NCBI RefSeq assembly: GCF_014655595.1
Contig: NZ_BNBL01000018.1
Location: 1-64,000 of the forward strand
DNA from: Streptomyces griseocarneus
GTDB taxonomy: Bacteria; Actinomycetota; Actinomycetes; Streptomycetales; Streptomycetaceae
Direction of reading: 5' to 3'
Length of the DNA: 64,000 nt
Shown here: positions 1-9,068 of the stretch, one piece after another
Layout of the letters: each line of letters opens with the position of its first letter
How positions within the stretch are numbered: position 1 is the stretch's first letter
The notes under the pieces: generated by a model
Databases searched by the model: none
Told to the model about the DNA's origin: nothing
The model's input: the letters and a program-made list of their open reading frames with translations, nothing else
Position numbers and translations under genes: made by a program

Positions 1-48
1 TACCAGGCCATGGTCACCCTCGCCTGCCTACGACTATGGCTCCCCTGA
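1..48 (+). CDS. C-terminal end of a gene, possibly IS5-like transposase (partial)
   Basis: Frame 1 reads 15 codons ending in TGA at 46-48, with the peptide YQAMVTLACLRLWLP. The pattern Y-x-A-M-V-x-L-A-x-x-x-L resembles the last residues of IS5-family DDE transposases. This is a recollection of the family pattern only; the rest of the gene lies outside the window. It would be convergent with the dehydrogenase gene at 64-1335. It could equally be a chance open frame. Confidence 0.3.
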   Translation, partial: YQAMVTLACLRLWLP

Positions 49-63
49 CTTTGCGGACACGCC

Positions 64-1335
64 CTAGAGCCGGTGGGCCGCGCCGGCGGGGCTCGCGCCG
101 CGGGTGTCCAGCAGGAGCTGGGCCTTGACCGTGAGCCCCTGCAGGTCGTACGAGCGGTGGTGCTGGAGAAGCACCGTCAGGTCGGCGGCGGCAGCGGCCT
201 CCAGGGGGCAGTCGGCGCGTGGCACGGGCTGGCCCAGCACGCGCCACTGCGGCACGTGCGGGTCGTGATAGCTGAGCTGGGCGCCCATCTCCATCAGCCG
301 GGAGGCGATCTCCCGGGCCGGTGAGCCCTCCTGGTCGCCCACGTCGGCCTTGTAGCCGACGCCCAGCAGCAGCACGCGGGCCCCGCGCGCGGACTTGCCG
401 TGCTCGTTGAGCAGGGTGGCACAGCGCTGGATGACGTAGCGCGGCATCCGGCCGTTGACCTCCTGCGCCAGCTCCACCATGCGCAGCGGGTAGCCGAGGC
501 TGCGGCCCTTGTAGGAGATGTAGTTGGGGTCGATGGGCACCCCGTGGCCGCCCACGCCCGGGCCCGGGCGGAAGGCCTGGAAGCCGAACGGCTTGGTCTC
601 GGCGCAGCGGACGACGTCCCAGAGGTCGACGCCGATGTCGTGGCAGAAGACGGCCATCTCATTGGCGAGCGCGATGTTGACGTGCCGGTAGTTGGTCTCC
701 AGCACCTTGACCGCCTCGGCCTCGCGGGGGCCGCGGGCGCGGACGACCCGCTCGCAGATGCGTCCGTAGAAGGCGGCCGCGGCCTCCGTGCAGGCCGGGG
801 TGAGGCCGCCGATGACCTTGGGGGTGTTGGTGTAGCCGTACTCGCGGTTGCCGGGGTCGAGGCGGCTGGGGGAGTAGGCGAGGTGGAAGTCCTGGCCGGC
901 GCGCAGGCCGGAGCCCGCCTCGAGGATGGGGCGGAGGTAGTCCTCCGTGGTGCCGGGGTAGACGGCGGACTCCAGGAGCACGGTGGTGCGCGGACGCAGC
1001 CGGGCCGCGAGGGCGCGGGCGGCCTCGCCGACGGCGCTCAGGTCCAGCGCCCGGTCCTCGCCGAGCCGGGTGGGGGCGCAGATCACGGCCGTACGCACCT
1101 TGCCGAGCTCGGCGTCCTCGGTCGTGGCGCGGAAGCCGGCGGAGAGCATGCGGCGGATGCCGGCGGCGGTCAGGGATCTGTCGCAGACCTCGGCGGGGAC
1201 GCGGCCGGCCCGCAGCTCGGCGACCCTGCGGGGGTCGGTGTCGTAGCCGACGGTGGCGATGGCGGCGGCGGTGGCGGCCTGGGCGAGGGGGAGTCCGAGG
1301 TGGCCGAGACCGATGACGGCGAGATCTGCGGGCAT
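64..1335 (-). CDS. Nucleotide-sugar dehydrogenase (UDP-ManNAc/UDP-glucose dehydrogenase family), altered active site
   Basis: 423 residues, the normal length of WecC/WbpA-type enzymes that oxidise the C6 hydroxyl of a UDP-sugar with two NAD+. The N-terminal Rossmann motif GLGHLGLP is at residues 9-16; the central signature around residues 209-226 (EAVKVLETNYRHVNIA) and the C-terminal domain (GVGYKADVGDQEGSPA) are present. Two normally conserved catalytic positions look changed: the SPER motif reads SPSR near residue 157, and the GGHCxP motif reads GGHGVP, so the thioester-forming cysteine is glycine 265. The family assignment is firm, but dehydrogenase activity is doubtful. The gene is transcribed away from glpD; the ribosome site is weak (GGAAGGA about 14 nt upstream). 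Confidence 0.85.
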   Translation of the reverse strand: MPADLAVIGLGHLGLPLAQAATAAAIATVGYDTDPRRVAELRAGRVPAEVCDRSLTAAGIRRMLSAGFRATTEDAELGKVRTAVICAPTRLGEDRALDLSAVGEAARALAARLRPRTTVLLESAVYPGTTEDYLRPILEAGSGLRAGQDFHLAYSPSRLDPGNREYGYTNTPKVIGGLTPACTEAAAAFYGRICERVVRARGPREAEAVKVLETNYRHVNIALANEMAVFCHDIGVDLWDVVRCAETKPFGFQAFRPGPGVGGHGVPIDPNYISYKGRSLGYPLRMVELAQEVNGRMPRYVIQRCATLLNEHGKSARGARVLLLGVGYKADVGDQEGSPAREIASRLMEMGAQLSYHDPHVPQWRVLGQPVPRADCPLEAAAAADLTVLLQHHRSYDLQGLTVKAQLLLDTRGASPAGAAHRL

Positions 1336-1488
1336 AGGGGGAGGCGGTCCTTCCCGGAGGGGATTACCGGCGGGTTTCCGGCGGGGTAGGCCGTTACATC
1401 AGGTTAGGCGGATATATGACTGTTATCCGGTATTGCCGTGGGAGAGTCGGTGCCGCGCCGGGGTGGCACCGAATCGGGATGCGGATGG

Positions 1489-1584
1489 GGGCGTGCGCCG
1501 GGGCGTGGGACCGGGCGTGGATCCGGGGGCGCGTCGGGGCGTGACTCCGGGCGTGAATCCGGGCGTGCACCTGGGCGTGCGTCG
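1489..1584. repeat. 12-bp tandem repeat, eight units
   Basis: GGGCGTG cores begin at 1489, 1501, 1513, 1537, 1549, 1561 and 1573, with a degenerate unit (GGGGGCG) at 1525, giving eight units in exact 12-bp register with variable ACTCC/GATCC-like linkers. They lie in the 458-bp gene-free stretch 1336-1793 between the dehydrogenase and glpD. Period 12 keeps every reading frame open, which explains several repetitive but unconvincing open frames here. No function is apparent; no other structure was seen in the stretch apart from the glpD ribosome site. Confidence 0.7.
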
Positions 1585-1793
1585 GGTGCGGTGAATCGGG
1601 TGCGGTTCGTGGGGCAGGAGTGATTGCGTCGGGGTGGTGGCGTGGCTCCGGCGCGGCCCGCACGGCGGATCTGGGGCAGCATCGAAGGAGGACGGGTGCC
1701 CGCCCGGGACGGCGAGGGCGCGACGGGCGGCGTGCGGCACCGGCAGTGACGGGGTCACCGGCAACGACGGCGAGAGCGGTCAGGCGGGAGGCA

Positions 1794-3503
1794 ATGGTGA
1801 GGACGGCGACACTCGGTCCGGCCGAGCGCGGTGAGGCGCTCGCCCGGATGGCGGAGCGGGAACTGGACATCCTGGTGGTCGGCGCCGGCGTCGTCGGCGC
1901 GGGCACCGCGCTGGACGCGGCCACGCGCGGGCTCGCGACCGGGCTCGTCGAGGCGAGGGACTGGGCCGCGGGCACCTCCAGCCGGTCCAGCAAGCTCATC
2001 CACGGCGGCCTGCGCTACCTGGAGATGCTGGACTTCGCCCTGGTGCGCGAGGCCCTCAAGGAACGCGGACTGCTGCTGCAGCGGCTCGCCCCGCACCTGG
2101 TGAAGCCGGTGCCCTTCCTCTACCCGCTCCAGCACAGAGCCTGGGAGCGCTTCTACGCCGGGGCGGGCGTGGCCCTCTACGACGCGATGTCCGTCTCCTC
2201 CGGCCACGGCCGCGGGCTGCCCACGCACCGTCACCTCACCCGCAAGAAGGCGCTGCGCGTCGCGCCGTGCCTGCGCAAGGACGCCCTGATCGGCGCCCTG
2301 CAGTACTACGACGCCCAGATGGACGACGCGCGCTACGTCACCACCCTCGTGCGAACCGCCGCTGCCTACGGTGCCGACGTCGCCAACCGGGCGCGGGTCG
2401 TGGGTTTCCTGCGCGAGGGCGAGCGCGTGGTCGGCGCGCGCGTGCGGGACTTGGAACAGGGCGGCGAATTCGAGATCCGCGCCCGGCAGGTCGTCAACGC
2501 CACCGGCGTGTGGACGGACGACACCCAGCAGCTCATCGCCGAGCGCGGGCAGTTCCACGTACGGGCCTCCAAGGGCATCCACCTGGTCGTGCCGAAGGAC
2601 CGCATCCACTCCACCACGGGCCTGATCCTGCGCACGGAGAAGAGCGTGCTCTTCGTGATCCCCTGGGGCAGGCACTGGATCATCGGCACCACGGACACCG
2701 ACTGGGACCTGGACAAGGCCCACCCCGCCGCCTCCAGCGCCGACATCGACTATCTGCTGGAGCACGTGAACTCCGTGCTGGCGGTCCCCCTGACCCGCGA
2801 CGACGTGCAGGGCGTCTACGCGGGGCTGCGCCCGCTGCTGGCCGGCGAGTCGGACGCCACAAGCAAGCTCTCGCGCGAGCACACCGTGGCCCACCCGGTG
2901 CCCGGGCTCGTGGTCGTAGCGGGCGGCAAGTACACCACGTACCGCGTGATGGCGAAGGACGCCGTGGACGAGGCGGTGCACGGACTCGCCCAGCGGGTCG
3001 CGGACTGCGTCACGGAGGACGTCCCGCTGGTGGGCGCCGAGGGCTACCGCGCGCTGTGGAACGGCCGCGCCCAGCTCGCCCGGCGCACGGGCCTGCACGT
3101 GGCCCGCGTGGAGCACCTGCTCAACCGCTACGGCTCGCTGGTGGACGAGGTGCTCTCCTACGTCCTGGCCGACCCCTCGCTCGGCGAGCCGCTGACCGGA
3201 GCCGACGACTATCTGCGCGCGGAGGTCGTCTACGCCGCCTCGCACGAGGGGGCGCGCCATCTGGACGACGTCCTCACGCGGCGGACGCGGATCTCGATCG
3301 AGACCTTCGACCGGGGGACGCGCAGCGCCCGGGAGGCCGCCGAGCTCATCGCGCCCGTGCTGGGCTGGGACGCGGCGCAGGTCGACAAGGAGGTCGAGCA
3401 CTACGAGAAGCGCGTGGAGGCGGAGCGCGAGTCGCAGCGCCAGCCCGACGACCTGACGGCGGACGCGGCCCGGCTGGGAGCCCCGGAGATCCAGCCGATC
3501 TAG
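1794..3503 (+). CDS. glpD: FAD-dependent glycerol-3-phosphate dehydrogenase
   Basis: 569 residues. Oxidises sn-glycerol 3-phosphate to dihydroxyacetone phosphate at the membrane, passing electrons to menaquinone. The FAD-binding motif VVGAGVVGAGTALDAATRG follows about 24 residues from the start; the DAO-family signatures SSRSSKLIHGGLRYLE, the WIIGTTDTDW segment and the C-terminal DAO_C domain are all present. The ATG at 1794 is preferred to upstream in-frame starts because GGGAGG lies just before it and the aligned region begins there. The stop codon overlaps the stop of the convergent serine hydrolase by 3 bp. No glpF/glpK neighbours are in the window, so this is probably the stand-alone copy. 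Confidence 0.93.
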   Translation: MVRTATLGPAERGEALARMAERELDILVVGAGVVGAGTALDAATRGLATGLVEARDWAAGTSSRSSKLIHGGLRYLEMLDFALVREALKERGLLLQRLAPHLVKPVPFLYPLQHRAWERFYAGAGVALYDAMSVSSGHGRGLPTHRHLTRKKALRVAPCLRKDALIGALQYYDAQMDDARYVTTLVRTAAAYGADVANRARVVGFLREGERVVGARVRDLEQGGEFEIRARQVVNATGVWTDDTQQLIAERGQFHVRASKGIHLVVPKDRIHSTTGLILRTEKSVLFVIPWGRHWIIGTTDTDWDLDKAHPAASSADIDYLLEHVNSVLAVPLTRDDVQGVYAGLRPLLAGESDATSKLSREHTVAHPVPGLVVVAGGKYTTYRVMAKDAVDEAVHGLAQRVADCVTEDVPLVGAEGYRALWNGRAQLARRTGLHVARVEHLLNRYGSLVDEVLSYVLADPSLGEPLTGADDYLRAEVVYAASHEGARHLDDVLTRRTRISIETFDRGTRSAREAAELIAPVLGWDAAQVDKEVEHYEKRVEAERESQRQPDDLTADAARLGAPEIQPI

Positions 3504-4696
3504 CCGGTCCAGCCGGTCCGGTCCGCTGGGCCGGTCCCGTCGGTGGGGCAGAACGCCGTGCTCAGGAGCTTCGCTTCGGCCGTTCGGGGGATGCGCGCGT
3601 CGCTGTTGACGCGGTAGCTGACCACGCGTCGGCCGTCGGCGGTGGCGAGGCTCTGGACGTACGAGCCGTTGATCTCGCCGTTGTGGCCCCACACCGTGCG
3701 GTGGCAGGGCAGCCGGACGGGGAACAGGCCCAGTCCGTACCGGCCGCCGGACGCCGAGGTGTCCCGCATGGCGCGCAGCTGCGCCGGGGGCAGCAGCGCC
3801 CCGCCGAGCAGGGCCGCGAAGAAGCGGTTGAGGTCGGGGAGGGTGGAGACCAGCTCGCCCGCGGCGCCCGCGGCGGACGGGTTGAGGTCCGTGACGTCGG
3901 CGAGCCCGCCGGCGCGGCCGGGGCCTGACGGGCTGTACGCCCGGCCGTGCGGGGCGGGGAGCGTGGTCCGGAGGCCGGGGAAGCTGGTGCCGGTGAGGCG
4001 CAGGGGCGTGATGACACGACGTCGGGCCTCGGCGGCGTAGGAGTGCCCGGTGACCTGACGGATGACCATGCCGAGCAGGAGGTAGTCGGTGTTGGAGTAG
4101 CGGTAGAGGCGTCCGGGCGGCCCGTACGCGGGGTGGGCGAGTGCCGTCCGCAGCAGGGCGCCGGCGGTGTGGCGCTCGTAGCGGTGGGCGGCGAAGCCCG
4201 CGCCGAAGACGCGGCGGAAGAAGGCGCGGTCGTCGGTGTAGGAGAAGAGGCCGCTGGTGTGCCCGAGGAGTTGGCGCACCGTGACCGGGCGGTCGCGCCC
4301 CGAGTGGCGCAGGGCGGCCGCGGCGCCGGCCGGGAGGTGCGCGGTGGCCGGATCGTCCAGATCGAGCCGGTGTTCGGCCGCGAGCTGGAGGACGACGGTG
4401 GCGATGAACGTCTTGGTGATGCTCCCGGCGCGGAAGCGGTCCGTGGGAAGGATGCGACGTCCGGTGGCGACGTCCGCGACGCCCGCCGTGGTGAACCGGA
4501 CCGCCCCATGAGTGTCTTGTGACAGCTCGGCCGCGCCGGGAACCGTACGCTCCGAAACCAGGTCCTCTACAGGGGAGCGGGCGACGGCGCCACCGCCTCC
4601 CGTCGTCACCGATACCGCCACGGCGCAGCTCAGCGCGGCCATGGCCGCCGTGAGGCGTGGGAAGGCGACACGCGTCGGCATGCGCTCATCATCCAT
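3500..4696 (-). CDS. Secreted serine hydrolase, beta-lactamase/D-Ala-D-Ala carboxypeptidase fold
   Basis: About 398 residues with an N-terminal secretion signal (basic start then a hydrophobic AAMAALSCAVAV stretch). Penicillin-recognising motifs are in order: SITK at residues 92-95 (nucleophile Ser and Lys), the YSN triad in YRYSNTDY, and HNG in place of KTG near the C-terminus. This is the PF00144 layout, acting on peptidoglycan stem peptides, D-amino-acid peptides or esters outside the cell; the substrate cannot be told. Start is either ATG 4696 (after GCGAGG) or ATG 4681. The gene diverges from the kinase at 4796 and converges with glpD with overlapping stop codons. Confidence 0.85.
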   Translation of the reverse strand: MDDERMPTRVAFPRLTAAMAALSCAVAVSVTTGGGGAVARSPVEDLVSERTVPGAAELSQDTHGAVRFTTAGVADVATGRRILPTDRFRAGSITKTFIATVVLQLAAEHRLDLDDPATAHLPAGAAAALRHSGRDRPVTVRQLLGHTSGLFSYTDDRAFFRRVFGAGFAAHRYERHTAGALLRTALAHPAYGPPGRLYRYSNTDYLLLGMVIRQVTGHSYAAEARRRVITPLRLTGTSFPGLRTTLPAPHGRAYSPSGPGRAGGLADVTDLNPSAAGAAGELVSTLPDLNRFFAALLGGALLPPAQLRAMRDTSASGGRYGLGLFPVRLPCHRTVWGHNGEINGSYVQSLATADGRRVVSYRVNSDARIPRTAEAKLLSTAFCPTDGTGPADRTGWTG

Positions 4697-4795
4697 GGCC
4701 TCGCGGACCCTGGCCTTCCGCCGGTCCGCGGATGAGAGACAATGGTCGCTCTGCCAGGGTCGGTTGGTCGCAGAGCTGATTGCCAGAGGGGACGC

Positions 4796-6334
4796 ATGTC
4801 GGAGGCGGAGCAGACGCAGGGCACGGCAGGGCGCCTCCTTGCCGGGCGATACCGCCTCGGGGACGTCCTCGGGCGCGGTGGCATGGGTACGGTCTGGCGG
4901 GCTACGGACGAGACCCTGGGCCGGGTGGTCGCGGTGAAGGAGCTGCGCTTCCCGGCCAACATCGACGAGGACGAGAAGCGCCGCCTCATCACGCGCACGC
5001 TGCGTGAAGCGAAGGCCATTGCCCGCATCCGCAGCGCCGGAGCGGTCACGGTCTACGACGTCGTGCACGAGGACGACCGCCCGTGGATCGTCATGGAACT
5101 CATCGAGGGCCGCTCCCTCGCCGACGTCATCCGCGAGGACGGGCCGCTGAAGTGGCGCAGAGCCGCCGAGGTGGGTCTCGCCGTGCTCGACGTGCTGCGC
5201 GCCGCGCACCGCGAGGGCATCCTGCACCGCGACGTGAAGCCGTCCAACGTCCTCATCGCGGACGACGGCCGTGTGGTCCTCACCGACTTCGGCATCGCCC
5301 AGGTCGAGGGCGACCCGTCGGTCACCTCGACCGGCATGCTCGTCGGCGCCCCCTCGTACATATCCCCCGAACGGGCCCGCGGCCAGAAACCCGGCCCCCC
5401 GGCCGACCTGTGGTCCCTGGGCGGCCTGCTCTACGCCGCCGTCGAGGGCGTCCCGCCCTACGACAAGGGGTCGGCCATAGCGACCCTCACCGCCGTCATG
5501 ACGGAGCCCCTGGGGCCGCCGCGCAACGCCGGGCCGCTGGCCGAGGTGATGTACGGGCTGCTCGCCAAGGACCCGCAGAAGCGGCTGGACGAGCCCGGCG
5601 CGCGGGCACTGCTGACGGACGCCGTCAACGCCCCGGACGAGCGCCTGCCCAAGCCTCCCGAGCCCGCGACCCCCGACCTGGACGCCACCCAGGCGATCGC
5701 CGTCCCGGTCATACCGGAGAAGCCCTCCGCCTCGCCCTCCTGGTCGTCGTCCAGGGCGAAGAGGGACGGCTACGGCGGCCGTTCGTCGTCGGCGTCCTCG
5801 CCGGCCCCGTCCGCGGGCTCCTCGTCCACGCGGCCCTCCTCCCGGCCGTCGTCCCGCTCGTCGTCCCCGGCCTCCGCCGGCGGTTCGCGTCCCGGCGACG
5901 CGGCCACCGAGCGGACGCGCGGCGCCTTCCGGCCCCTGCGGGACGACACCCCCGCGAGCTCGTCCGTCACGGCCGACCCGGAGGGTTCGGGGCAGCCCGT
6001 GCGCCTGCGCGTGGGGAGCGTCGCCGCCAGTGCCCGCAGCAACCGGGGCGGGCGCGTCACGACGTACGGCCGTGCGTCGATCACCGACGTCGTGCCGCGC
6101 CGCGTCCTGCTCGCCGCGGCGGTCGTCGTCGTGCTGGCCGTCATCGGCACCGTGCTCGCCCTCGCCCTGAGCGGCGACGACAAGGGCGACAACGGCAAGA
6201 GCGGCTCCACCCCGCACAAGAAGGCCTCGGTCATGGTCGTGGCGCCCGTGTACGGCGCCGGGGCGGACGACGCACAGGACATTGCCCGGGGTGCCGAGCG
6301 GCACGTCGCGGGGAACGTTCCGCGCGCAAACTGA
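4796..6334 (+). CDS. Membrane-anchored eukaryotic-type Ser/Thr protein kinase
   Basis: 512 residues. The kinase domain covers about residues 15-270: glycine loop GRGGMG (26-31), ATP lysine in VAVKE (48), HRDVKPSN with catalytic Asp 146, DFG at 164-166 and the APSYISPE activation segment. A Ser/Ala/Pro-rich juxtamembrane linker of about 150 residues follows, then one transmembrane helix (about 434-459) and a short external tail of about 54 residues with no PASTA or other recognisable sensor domain. Start chosen at ATG 4796 behind AGAGGGG. It sits head-to-tail with the kinase-like gene at 6576, 241 bp away, suggesting a functional pair. Confidence 0.93.
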   Translation: MSEAEQTQGTAGRLLAGRYRLGDVLGRGGMGTVWRATDETLGRVVAVKELRFPANIDEDEKRRLITRTLREAKAIARIRSAGAVTVYDVVHEDDRPWIVMELIEGRSLADVIREDGPLKWRRAAEVGLAVLDVLRAAHREGILHRDVKPSNVLIADDGRVVLTDFGIAQVEGDPSVTSTGMLVGAPSYISPERARGQKPGPPADLWSLGGLLYAAVEGVPPYDKGSAIATLTAVMTEPLGPPRNAGPLAEVMYGLLAKDPQKRLDEPGARALLTDAVNAPDERLPKPPEPATPDLDATQAIAVPVIPEKPSASPSWSSSRAKRDGYGGRSSSASSPAPSAGSSSTRPSSRPSSRSSSPASAGGSRPGDAATERTRGAFRPLRDDTPASSSVTADPEGSGQPVRLRVGSVAASARSNRGGRVTTYGRASITDVVPRRVLLAAAVVVVLAVIGTVLALALSGDDKGDNGKSGSTPHKKASVMVVAPVYGAGADDAQDIARGAERHVAGNVPRAN

Positions 6335-6575
6335 CGGCTGGAACACCGTGAGCCGGCCCGGTCTCCAGGGGGAACCGGTGCCCGAGGCATACCCGTTGCC
6401 GGGCCGGGGGACGTACTGAGCCGTACGGGCCCGAAGGGGCGGGTTCGGCACGTATCGTGAGTCCTCGTGGACCGTACGCAGCCGCAATAAGCAGCGGAAC
6501 GACCGGCTTTGACGGTTGTTCGGGCAATGGTGGTGGATCGCACGTTTGGGCGGATCGCACGATTGGGGAGGCGTC

Positions 6576-9047
6576 GTGGACGACTACGCGGGCCGGGTGC
6601 TCGCCGACCGCTACCGCCTTCCGTTGCCACCTTCCGAGGCGTTCGACCTCGTGGAGACCCGGGCCTTCGACACATACAGCGGTCAGGAGGTCCTGGTCCG
6701 GCAGATTCCGCTGCCGGAGGTCGTGGACGCCGAGGTCATCGGCGACGGGGGGCCGTACGGCACGGGGGCCGGGCCCCGGGGCGGCGGCAGAGCGGGGAGC
6801 GGGGGTACCGGGCGCGCGGCCCAGGGCGCCGGCGACCCCGCGGTGCGCCGGGCGCTGGCGGCCGCGACCGCCGCCGCGCAGATCCCCGACCACCCCCGGC
6901 TCGACCAGGTCTTCCACGTCTTCGCCGAGGCCGGCAGTCTCTGGATCGTCAGCGAACTGGTCTCCGCCCGCCCTCTCGCCGCGCTCCTCGCCGAACGCAC
7001 CCTCTCCCCGCACCGCGCCGCCGAGGTGGCCGCCGACGTCCTCGCCGCCCTGCGCGCCCTCCACTCCCAGGGCTGGACCCACCGCAACATCACCGCCCGC
7101 ACGGTCCTCATCTGCGACGACGGCCGCGCCATCCTCACGGGCCTGGCCGCCGGCGCCGCCGAGGAGGCGCTGTGCGGCTACGACCCCGTGCCCCGCCCCC
7201 CGGCGGCCCGGCGCCCTCCGTACGCCGCGGGCCAGGGCGGTGCCGCCGTGCCGCGTCAGGGTGTGCCGGGCGCCGCCGCCCGTACGGATGCCGCCGGCGC
7301 CGACCGGAACGCACCCCGCAGCGATCGCGCCGTGCGCTCCGGAGCCATCGCCGCCTACCACGCGGCGGCCCGTGCCGCCGCGCGCGCGGCGGCCGAGACC
7401 GGCGCCACGCCGTCGACCGGCGCGTCCACCTGGGGCGGCGGCAGCGCCGCCAGCGGTACGGCCCCCGCACCTGGCGCCAAGCCGCCGTGGAGCGCGGAAT
7501 CCCTGGCGCACGGCACGCCCTCGAGCCGCGACGGGCACCCCGGCAGCGCCGCCCCGCCCCCGGTGGGCGGCCGGCCCAAGCGGCCCGGAGCCCCGGATGC
7601 GGCCGTGCCCGGGAAGGCCCGGCCCGACGGCGGGACGGCCGCCGCTGCCGCCCCACCCGCGGCTTCCGCCGCCCGGCCCTCCGGCGAGAGCTGGGGTCCG
7701 CCCGCCGGTCCCGGCAGCGCCCTCGACGCAGAACGGGCCCGGCAGGCGCGCATGGTCGTCGTCGGCGCCGTCACCGAGCGCTGGGCCCCCGAACAGGCCT
7801 GGCCGGTGCAGGAGAACTGGCAGCTCGCCCCGCCCGTCGGCCCCGCCGCCGACCTGTGGGCGCTGGGCGCCCTGCTCTTCCGCGTCGTCCAGGGCCACGC
7901 CCCCTACCCCGAGGAGAGCACCGCCGAACTCGTCCAGGTCGTCTGCGCGGAGCCGCCCGCGTACGCCGAGGAGTGCGGCGCCCTGCGCCCCGTCGTCGAA
8001 TCGCTGATGCGCAAGGACCCGGGCGAGCGGCCGGAGTTCGAGGAGCTCCGCGGCTGGCTCCGCTCGCTGATCCGCTCGGCTCCGGAGCCGGACATCGGCA
8101 GCCGTACGGTCACCGTGCCGTCGATCGGCCCCGCCGCCCCCGCCGACGCGCGCCGCCTGCCGGTGGTCCGGCGACGCGGTGAGGTGGCCCGGCGCCGGGG
8201 CCGCGCCTCCGCCGCAGGCCCGGCGACGCCGGGCGGTCACGGGCGTCACAAGCGGACGGTCAAGGAGCGGGGCGGTGCCGCGCAGAGTCATGGCCCCGGC
8301 GGATTCCACACCACGGGACACCTGCAGGAGCAGTACGTACGCACCGCGCCCTCCCCGAACCGCCTGGGACGACTGCTGGTGGGCCTGATCCTGCTCGCCC
8401 TGATCGGAGCCGTGCTCTACGCCCTGCTGTTCATGCCGCGAACGGAGGAGAGCGCGGGCGGGGCCCCGGCCGACCGCACCGGCACCGCCGGAGCGCTGAG
8501 CGCGGCCACCGGCGACCCCACCACCGAAGGCCGGACCGGCCGGGCCACCGCCACCGGCGCCCAGGACGCACGGCCCGACGGGGCGGGCAGCGTTCCCAAG
8601 GACTTCGCCCTGCGCAAGGACCCCAAGGGATTCACCGTGGCCGTGCCCGAGGACTGGCGGCGTCGCGGCGAGAACGAACGCGGCCAGGTCGTCTACGTCG
8701 GCGGGGACTACGAACTGATCATCGTGCCCGGCCGCGACAAGGTCGCGGAGTTCGGCGGCGACCCGATGGTCTACCAGCAGGACAAGGAGCCCGAACTCGC
8801 CCCCTACCGGTCCTCCTCCTGGTCCGGCTCCTCCGGCCTGCGCCGCGCCGACGTCGGCGGCACGGCGGCCGCCGAGGGCACCTTCAACTGGAACGACAGC
8901 AGCGGCCGTCAGGTCTACGTGCGCAACGCCGCCATGATCCTGGCCGGCCGTTACCACCTGGTGCAGGTCAGGGGCCCGATGGACGAACAGCGCTCGGTCG
9001 ACGCCTACTTCGAGCGCGCCAGGGACACCTACCGCGCCCAGGACTGA
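6576..9047 (+). CDS. Degenerate kinase-like (pseudokinase) membrane protein with extracellular C-terminal domain
   Basis: 823 residues from a GTG behind GGGGAGG. The N-terminal part follows the kinase fold (a segment W-T-HRN-ITARTVLI at about 167-179 and PAADLWALGALLF), but catalytic features are missing: VLVRQ replaces the VAIK lysine motif, HRN replaces HRD at 169-171, and DFG is replaced by TGL near 188-190. Long Ala/Pro/Gly inserts interrupt the lobe between about 205 and 395. A single transmembrane helix at about 597-620 is followed by about 200 external residues ending in a compact domain (from FALRKDPKGFTVAVPEDW). I infer a signalling scaffold or sensor paired with the active kinase upstream. 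External ligand unknown. Confidence 0.8.
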   Translation: MDDYAGRVLADRYRLPLPPSEAFDLVETRAFDTYSGQEVLVRQIPLPEVVDAEVIGDGGPYGTGAGPRGGGRAGSGGTGRAAQGAGDPAVRRALAAATAAAQIPDHPRLDQVFHVFAEAGSLWIVSELVSARPLAALLAERTLSPHRAAEVAADVLAALRALHSQGWTHRNITARTVLICDDGRAILTGLAAGAAEEALCGYDPVPRPPAARRPPYAAGQGGAAVPRQGVPGAAARTDAAGADRNAPRSDRAVRSGAIAAYHAAARAAARAAAETGATPSTGASTWGGGSAASGTAPAPGAKPPWSAESLAHGTPSSRDGHPGSAAPPPVGGRPKRPGAPDAAVPGKARPDGGTAAAAAPPAASAARPSGESWGPPAGPGSALDAERARQARMVVVGAVTERWAPEQAWPVQENWQLAPPVGPAADLWALGALLFRVVQGHAPYPEESTAELVQVVCAEPPAYAEECGALRPVVESLMRKDPGERPEFEELRGWLRSLIRSAPEPDIGSRTVTVPSIGPAAPADARRLPVVRRRGEVARRRGRASAAGPATPGGHGRHKRTVKERGGAAQSHGPGGFHTTGHLQEQYVRTAPSPNRLGRLLVGLILLALIGAVLYALLFMPRTEESAGGAPADRTGTAGALSAATGDPTTEGRTGRATATGAQDARPDGAGSVPKDFALRKDPKGFTVAVPEDWRRRGENERGQVVYVGGDYELIIVPGRDKVAEFGGDPMVYQQDKEPELAPYRSSSWSGSSGLRRADVGGTAAAEGTFNWNDSSGRQVYVRNAAMILAGRYHLVQVRGPMDEQRSVDAYFERARDTYRAQD

Positions 9048-9068
9048 CGGACGCGGCGGCCGGGGCGG

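Noticed and set aside
1755..3692. A 645-codon open frame on the minus strand over glpD
   Set aside because: Antisense to a well-conserved enzyme; composition typical of shadow frames.
4697..6487. N-terminal extension of the serine hydrolase frame through the kinase gene
   Set aside because: The signal peptide and the hydrolase domain begin after 4696; the upstream part is antisense to a conserved kinase.
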